Source of the DNA: Endomicrobiia bacterium
Lineage (GTDB): Bacteria; Elusimicrobiota; Endomicrobiia; PHAN01
Direction of reading: 5' to 3'
DNA: 16,890 bases
NCBI GenBank assembly: GCA_030018875.1
Contig: JASEHK010000012.1
Location: 1 to 16,890 of the forward strand
Position 1 is the first letter of the stretch. Every line of letters starts with the position of its first letter. A model generated the notes under the pieces. It did no database searches. It saw only the letters and a program-made list of their open reading frames with translations, and was not told the origin of the DNA. Of this stretch, positions 13,071 through 16,890 are shown piece after piece. The position numbers and the translations under genes were made by a program.

Positions 13071-13687
13071 CAGGAGTTTTTTTTCATTTGATGAAACGTC
13101 CGCCGACGATGGTTTTGCCCCCTCGCGTTTTTTCCGCGCCGCGCCGGATTTGTCGTCTGATGAAATCCGTTCGGAAATTTTCGCCGACGCCCGAAAGCCC
13201 GCGCGGACGGCGGCGACGTTGGGTTTACGACTTCCTTGTCTTTGTCGGCGAACTCTTCCGATATGAGATTTTCCAAAACATCGGCCGATACTCCCGTTAA
13301 TGCCGCCGCCGATGCGGCCATGGCGGTGTTCAAAAATTTTTTCTTCGAGGCATCCGCCGCGAAATCTCCGAGGTCGGGAACTTTCGCGTCGCCGGTCTCG
13401 GCGCCCGGGGCGGCCACAAACAATCCGCCTTTGGCCAGAAGCGGCCGGTAAACTTCGGAGTTTCTTTTGTCAAGCGAAACGATTATGTCGAATAATACGG
13501 GCAGAGAGAGCGCTCCGTCGTCGGAAAAAACTATCCGGAAGGAAGATTCGCCGCCCCTTATGCGCGATTGAAAGTCCTGCCAGGCGAAGGCCTCAAATCT
13601 TTCGCGCATCAGGGCCTTCGCGAGCAGATAACCGATTGTCTGCACGCCCTGTCCCGCCTGTCCGCATATTAGGACTGATTTTTTCAT
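13070..13687 (-). CDS. 2-oxoacid:ferredoxin oxidoreductase gamma region
   Basis: Gamma domain of the oxidoreductase. Seen: ICGQAGQGVQTIGYLLAKAL at about 7-26, FAWQDFQSRIRGGESSFRIVFSD (the RGGES motif), and VLFDIIVSLDK, all standard for this domain. Good similarity ends near residue 155 (EEFADKDKEVV). The last 50 residues are Arg- and Pro-rich (SARAFGRRRKFPNGFHQTTN) and look like out-of-frame reading, while the next frame over the same DNA gives NVAAVRAGFRASAKISERIS, the expected continuation into the alpha domain. Adding one base at the GGG at 13221-13223 would join both parts. The present stop overlaps the alpha ATG by four bases. Confidence 0.88.
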   Translation of the reverse strand: MKKSVLICGQAGQGVQTIGYLLAKALMRERFEAFAWQDFQSRIRGGESSFRIVFSDDGALSLPVLFDIIVSLDKRNSEVYRPLLAKGGLFVAAPGAETGDAKVPDLGDFAADASKKKFLNTAMAASAAALTGVSADVLENLISEEFADKDKEVVNPTSPPSARAFGRRRKFPNGFHQTTNPARRGKNARGQNHRRRTFHQMKKNS

Positions 13688-13690
13688 TTT

Positions 13691-13837
13691 TCAGGAAATT
13701 TTTATCTCTATTTTACGCGGCTTGGCTCCGCCCCGCAGTGATTTCGCCATCGCCTCGACCGTCCGTATGAAAAAAAGCGTGACGAATGGGTTGAGAGGCA
13801 CTCTCTTTGAGTTTACTTTTAGTTCGATTTTTTTCAT
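13691..13837 (-). CDS. 48-residue conserved-looking small protein, unknown function
   Basis: Starts at ATG 13837, overlapping the endonuclease III stop as ATGA, and ends three bases before the gamma-subunit start. The sequence is short and regular: a beta-like KKIELKVNSKRVPL, then a PFVTLFFIRTVEAMAKSL helix, then KPRKIEIKIS, suggesting a small beta-alpha-beta unit. The alternating KIELKV and KIEIKI ends and tight coupling support a real gene. An open frame extends upstream to 13981, but only as a shadow of the endonuclease gene. I can give no function. Confidence 0.72.
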   Translation of the reverse strand: MKKIELKVNSKRVPLNPFVTLFFIRTVEAMAKSLRGGAKPRKIEIKIS

Positions 13838-14505
13838 TTTTTTATTTTCCGACGGTGTTTTAAATCCGCCGCAAACGCGCTCGGACAAATGTCGGACAAC
13901 ACACATCCTGCGCAGTCGGGTTTCGCGGCGCGGCAGAATGCCCTTCCGTGATATTGTAACAGAAGAGAGACGTCCCTCCAACCGTCCCGCCCGACTATTG
14001 CCATTAGGTCGCGCTCGATTTTGACGGGGTCTTCCTCGGAACTCAAGCCCAGTCGCCCCGCAAGCCGTCTGACGTGCGTGTCAACGGCTATGCCTTCCAC
14101 GACTCCGTAGGCGTGGGCGAGGACGACGTTCGCGGTCTTGCGCGCGACTCCGGGCAAAGTGAGTATTTCATCCATCGTCCGAGGTACTTTCCCGTCGAAG
14201 TTTTCAATGACCGACTTTGCCGCTCCGACGATGTTGCGCGACTTGGCGCGATAAAAACCCGTCGAGTATACGACTTTTTCGAGTTCCGTGATATTCGCCC
14301 GCGCGAAGTCCTTAACGCCGCGGTATTTTTTAAACAGTTCCCGCGTGACTTTGTTGACACGCTCGTCGGTGCATTGGGCGGAGAGTATCACGGCGACGAG
14401 CAGTTCCCACGGCGATGAGAACTCAAGCGGGATTTTCGCGCCGCGATATTCGCGCCGGAGCCTCGATATGATTTCGTCCGCGGCCTTTCGTTTTTCTTTA
14501 TTCAA
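13834..14505 (-). CDS. nth: Endonuclease III
   Basis: Base-excision repair glycosylase/AP lyase for oxidised pyrimidines. The 223 residues fit the family. Seen: LSAQCTDERVN at 41-51, the helix-hairpin-helix LPGVARKTANVVLAHAYG with catalytic Lys123, VDTHVRRLAGRLGL with catalytic Asp142, and the iron-sulfur loop Cys191-x6-Cys198-x2-Cys201-x5-Cys207. It starts within the end of the ferredoxin gene (eight-base overlap) and is coupled at its end to the 48-residue protein. An oxidative-damage repair enzyme next to rubrerythrin and ferredoxin makes sense as part of an oxygen-defence message. Confidence 0.97.
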   Translation of the reverse strand: MNKEKRKAADEIISRLRREYRGAKIPLEFSSPWELLVAVILSAQCTDERVNKVTRELFKKYRGVKDFARANITELEKVVYSTGFYRAKSRNIVGAAKSVIENFDGKVPRTMDEILTLPGVARKTANVVLAHAYGVVEGIAVDTHVRRLAGRLGLSSEEDPVKIERDLMAIVGRDGWRDVSLLLQYHGRAFCRAAKPDCAGCVLSDICPSAFAADLKHRRKIKK

Positions 14506-14683
14506 TTTTTATCGCTTCGACGGGACAATCCGCCGCGGCTAATTTGGCTGATTCTTCGAGCTCGGGCGGGATGGGATTGACCTTTATCTTGGCGACACTT
14601 TCCGGAACTTCGAAAATATCGGGCGCGTCGGAAATGCAGAGTCCGCAACCGGTGCAGACATCTTCAAGAACAGTGACTTTCAT
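14498..14683 (-). CDS. Single-cluster [4Fe-4S] ferredoxin
   Basis: Small electron carrier, 61 residues. Seen: Cys10-x2-Cys13-x2-Cys16 in VCTGCGLCISDAPDIF and a distal Cys53 in ADCPVEAIKIE; this is the one-cluster type with an acidic body, as in Thermotoga and Desulfovibrio ferredoxins. A strong AAGGAGG ribosome binding site lies about eight bases before the ATG at 14683. Its start overlaps by 20 bases the abnormal tail of the upstream inositol-phosphatase-like gene. It could accept electrons from the 2-oxoacid oxidoreductase encoded two genes downstream. Confidence 0.94.
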   Translation of the reverse strand: MKVTVLEDVCTGCGLCISDAPDIFEVPESVAKIKVNPIPPELEESAKLAAADCPVEAIKIE

Positions 14684-15539
14684 CTTTACTCCTCCTTATA
14701 AAGCAGTAGTCAGGGATTAGTAGGCGGGGATGAGGGTGCATTAAAGTTTCGTCTTTCCCTGACCCCTGACTACTAATCCCTACCTGCTGCCTTTTTGCGG
14801 TGATCATCTTGCCGAACAGCCAGTCGGCGCCGCCGGCAAAATCGCTGACCTTGCCTCCGGCTTCTTCGACGATAAGAGACCCCGCGGCGACGTCCCACGG
14901 GGCGAGACCCTCTTCCCAAAATCCGTCGAACCTGCCGGCCGCCGTGAACGCCAAATCAAGCGCCGCCGAGCCCAACCGCCTGATGCCTTGAGCCGATAGG
15001 ACGAGGTTTTTGAAGTTTTTTATCACGCGGTTGTGGCGCTCTTTGATGTAATACGGGAAGCCCGTGACGAGCAGTGAACGGTTGATGGTCTTTACGCGCG
15101 ATACCGCGATGGCTTTGCGATTGAGGAAGGCGCCGCGCCCGCGCACCGCGTGGAAGACCTCGGAATGCATGACGTCGTTGACAATTCCGAGTATGATTTT
15201 GCCGTCGGAGAATAGCGCCAGCGACGTCGAGAATATCGGGCAACGGTGGACGAAGTTGACAGTGCCGTCCAAGGGGTCGAGCACCCAGAAAGTGCCTTCC
15301 CTGATGTCCTTCGGGCAGGACTCCTCGCACAGAAATCCTATGTCCCCAAAGCGCCGTTTCAGGCGACGGATTATGAGGTTTTCCGTTTCGCGGTCGGCGA
15401 CAGTGACGGGGTCAATGTCGCCCTTGTATTCGATGGTAAACCCGCGCGCGAAGTATTTCTTCAATATGCTCTGCCCTTCGATGACGGCCTTGGCGGCCTC
15501 CGAGAAAAGCAGAGATTTCTGTCGTTCGGTGAAGTTCAT
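14664..15539 (-). CDS. Inositol-monophosphatase-family phosphatase with repeat-encoded tail
   Basis: Mg-dependent sugar-phosphate phosphatase of the IMPase/SuhB family; substrates may be inositol phosphate, fructose bisphosphate or PAP. Seen: DPVTVADRETENLI at 43-56, the metal-binding CEES at 71-74, WVLDPLDGTVNFVHRCPIF at 85-103, RRLGSAALDLAFTAAGRFDGF at 187-207, and the APWDVAAGSLIVEEAGGKVSD end motif at 213-233. The normal fold ends near residue 248 (GKMITA). Residues 249-291 are encoded by a palindromic element and the ferredoxin ribosome binding site, so the original stop seems to be lost. It starts five bases after the rubrerythrin stop region. Confidence 0.93.
   Translation of the reverse strand: MNFTERQKSLLFSEAAKAVIEGQSILKKYFARGFTIEYKGDIDPVTVADRETENLIIRRLKRRFGDIGFLCEESCPKDIREGTFWVLDPLDGTVNFVHRCPIFSTSLALFSDGKIILGIVNDVMHSEVFHAVRGRGAFLNRKAIAVSRVKTINRSLLVTGFPYYIKERHNRVIKNFKNLVLSAQGIRRLGSAALDLAFTAAGRFDGFWEEGLAPWDVAAGSLIVEEAGGKVSDFAGGADWLFGKMITAKRQQVGISSQGSGKDETLMHPHPRLLIPDYCFIRRSKDESHCS
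14698..14791. repeat. Long palindromic element at the inositol-phosphatase-like 3' end
   Basis: A perfect 11-base inverted repeat, GGGATTAGTAG at 14713-14723 and its complement at 14770-14780, is extended inward by GGGG/CCCC (14726-14729, 14763-14766) and outward by AGCAG/CTGCT (14702-14706, 14784-14788), with small mismatched bulges. The loop is about 33 bases. On the coding strand the left side reads as GTAG and CAGGG words (GTAGGG, TAGTCAGGGG, TCAGGGAAAG). There is no T-run after the hairpin on the coding strand. It is fully inside the reading frame and ends just before the ferredoxin ribosome binding site. Confidence 0.85.
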
Positions 15540-15543
15540 CGAA

Positions 15544-16119
15544 TCAATAGTTCTCGCTCAACACCTCGTAATACGACTGAGGATGCTTGCAGGCGGGGCA
15601 CTGCTTCGGCGCCTCCGTTCCCTCTGCGATATATCCGCAGTTTCGGCAGTGCCATTTTATCGCCGCGGATTTCTTGAAGACCGACGGTTTTTTGACATTT
15701 GCCTCAAGCGCGCGGTATCTTTTTTCGTGGAAGGCCTCGACGCGAGATATTTCCTCGAACGCCTTGGCGACGTCGTCGTAACCCTCTTTTTTCGCGACGG
15801 CGGCGAACTCCGGATAGAGGGCGCTCCATTCCATCTTTTCTCCGTCGGCGGCGTGCGCGAGGTTCTTCGCCGTGTTCTCTATCTTTCCGGCGGGATACGA
15901 CGCGGTTATCTCCACGTCTGAGCCCTCCAGAAACTTGAAGAAGACCTTGGCGTGCTCTTTTTCGTTTTCGGCCGTCTCGACGAACAAAGCCGAGATTTGC
16001 TCGTATCCTTCTTTTTTGGCGACTCCGGAGTAGTAAGTGTAACGATTGCGCGCCTGCGACTCCCCCGCGAACGCTTTGAGAAGATTTTTTTCCGTCTGAG
16101 AACCTTTGATGGACTTCAT
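15544..16119 (-). CDS. rbr: Rubrerythrin
   Basis: Non-heme diiron peroxidase that reduces hydrogen peroxide in anaerobes with electrons from rubredoxin. The 191 residues match classic rubrerythrin. Seen: ferritin-like helices carrying Glu20, Glu53, His56, Glu94, Glu97, Glu128 and His131, and a C-terminal rubredoxin domain with Cys158, Cys161, Cys174 and Cys177 (WHCRNCGYIAEG, QCPACKHPQSYYE). GGAGG precedes the ATG at 16119. The rubredoxin-reductase-like flavoprotein gene lies just upstream (19-base gap), giving a likely NAD(P)H to rubrerythrin route. Confidence 0.97.
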   Translation of the reverse strand: MKSIKGSQTEKNLLKAFAGESQARNRYTYYSGVAKKEGYEQISALFVETAENEKEHAKVFFKFLEGSDVEITASYPAGKIENTAKNLAHAADGEKMEWSALYPEFAAVAKKEGYDDVAKAFEEISRVEAFHEKRYRALEANVKKPSVFKKSAAIKWHCRNCGYIAEGTEAPKQCPACKHPQSYYEVLSENY

Positions 16120-16138
16120 TGCGATGCCTCCTTGCTTT

Positions 16139-16890
16139 TTAAGATATAAGTTCTTTCGCTTCTTTTTCTTCGAGCGTCTTGGCGGTTTTTCGCGCCGCCG
16201 ATATTTTTTTTGCCGCTGCCGCGTCGCCCAGACACATTGAGCCCACTATTACGCCGTCCTTAAGAAATATCTTTTTGTAGATTCCACGCGAAGTATCCGC
16301 GTTCTCGTATGTTACTATGCCTTCCCGCCCGACGATGTCGCCCTCGGTCGTAAGGTCTATCCCCGCGACTTTGAGGGTGTTGGACATTATCGTGCCGTCG
16401 TATTTGGCCGACCTCGACGCGGCGGCGTTCGATGCCGCTATGCGCGCCTGCTCGACGGCCGCGGGCGCTATGCCCCATACGACGCCTTTATATTCGGCGC
16501 AGTCGCCCGCGGCGAAAACATTCGCGGCGGAGGTTTCAAGATATTCGTTGACCACGATGCCTCTTGACACCGCGATTCCCGCGGCCGAGGCGAACTCGGT
16601 GTTCGGTTTTACGCCGGCCGATATCACGAGGAGTTCGGCGGGTATCTTTTTTCCGTCTGAGAGTATTACTCCGCCGGCCGCGCCCGCCGACGGCGCGTTA
16701 GCGCTTTCTATGGCTGATATTTTCACTCCCGCCGCGACGTTCAGCCCGCGGGCCGAAAGACATTTTGATAGTATTTCGCCGCCTTTTATGTCAAGTTGTC
16801 GAGGGAGAAGATACGGAGCGACTTCCAGTATTGTGATTTCGACCGATGGAAATGATTTTTTTATCGCCGCCGCCGCCTCAATGCCCAACA
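16139..16890 (-). CDS. FAD/NAD(P)H oxidoreductase, rubredoxin-reductase-like, 5' end outside window
   Basis: Pyridine-nucleotide-disulfide-fold flavoprotein of the NADH:rubredoxin oxidoreductase / nitrite-reductase FAD-domain group. The visible 250 codons are the C-terminal part: an NAD-binding helix beginning LGIEAAAAIKK, ITILEVAPYLLPRQLD, VISAGVKPNTEFA, the FAD-closing motif VFAAGDCAEY, and a C-terminal dimer-type domain up to EEKEAKELIS. No redox CxxC of the thioredoxin-reductase kind is seen in the visible part. The gene continues past the right edge; a TTG at 16888 is within a conserved strand and is not the true start. Being next to rubrerythrin, it most likely reduces rubredoxin domains. 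Confidence 0.87.
   Translation of the reverse strand, partial: LGIEAAAAIKKSFPSVEITILEVAPYLLPRQLDIKGGEILSKCLSARGLNVAAGVKISAIESANAPSAGAAGGVILSDGKKIPAELLVISAGVKPNTEFASAAGIAVSRGIVVNEYLETSAANVFAAGDCAEYKGVVWGIAPAAVEQARIAASNAAASRSAKYDGTIMSNTLKVAGIDLTTEGDIVGREGIVTYENADTSRGIYKKIFLKDGVIVGSMCLGDAAAAKKISAARKTAKTLEEKEAKELIS

Noticed and set aside
13837..13981. Longer form of the 48-residue protein starting at 13981
   Set aside because: The extra 48 residues are Arg-rich out-of-frame reading of endonuclease III.
14698..14791. Possible CRISPR array or tandem repeat
   Set aside because: The pattern is one palindrome with two unequal arms, with no regular repeat-spacer units.

Overview
The window is a compact bacterial chromosome segment in which every gene I can support lies on the minus strand, so transcription runs from the right edge to the left. 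About 28 protein genes are packed with very short gaps, and ten or more junctions overlap as ATGA, GTGA or TAATG. I see no rRNA, tRNA, transposase or CRISPR, and no stretch over 300 bases lacks a gene. Peptidoglycan genes (murC, murB, ddl) mark a bacterium. Rubrerythrin, superoxide reductase, desulforedoxin, ferredoxin-linked 2-oxoacid oxidoreductase and a protein disulfide oxidoreductase point to a strict anaerobe. The phylum cannot be fixed from this window; an uncultivated Gram-negative lineage is a guess.

Right part (16890 to about 13690, in transcription order): an FAD/NAD(P)H rubredoxin-reductase-like enzyme (5' end outside the window), rubrerythrin, an inositol-monophosphatase-family enzyme, a one-cluster ferredoxin, endonuclease III and a 48-residue unknown protein. 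Next (13687 to 11051) is a 2-oxoacid:ferredoxin oxidoreductase with gamma, alpha and beta regions. It carries two apparent single-base frameshifts, one between the gamma and alpha regions and one near the start of beta.

Middle (11042 to 8925) is an AT-richer islet for iron and reactive oxygen: a secreted Cys/His-rich YHS protein, a two-helix membrane protein, ferritin, a cytoplasmic YHS protein, a 41-residue desulforedoxin, and an unusual fusion of a rubrerythrin-type rubredoxin domain to a superoxide reductase domain. Electrons could run from NAD(P)H through the rubredoxin reductase to these rubredoxin-type centres.

Left part (8918 to 4021) is a sulfur and redox operon: a NifS-like protein, NifU scaffold, Cys-rich zinc ribbon, DsrE2-like protein, TusA-like sulfur carrier, a stand-alone LigD 3'-phosphoesterase, a thioredoxin-reductase-like flavoprotein, a two-domain disulfide oxidoreductase and a THEP1-type NTPase. 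It is followed by queF, murC, murB and ddl (cut by the left edge). The NifS-like protein has lost its PLP lysine (Gln204), the neighbouring His and Gln, and the substrate Arg, but keeps the persulfide cysteine. It therefore probably does not desulfurate cysteine, and sulfur may arrive through TusA/DsrE2 or as sulfide. This is the most interesting system here.

Three palindromic elements built from short G-rich words (around 7631-7669, 9533-9596 and 14702-14788) sit at gene 3' ends. Two of them appear to have removed the stop codon of the gene they follow, giving foreign C-terminal tails to the YHS and inositol-phosphatase-like proteins.
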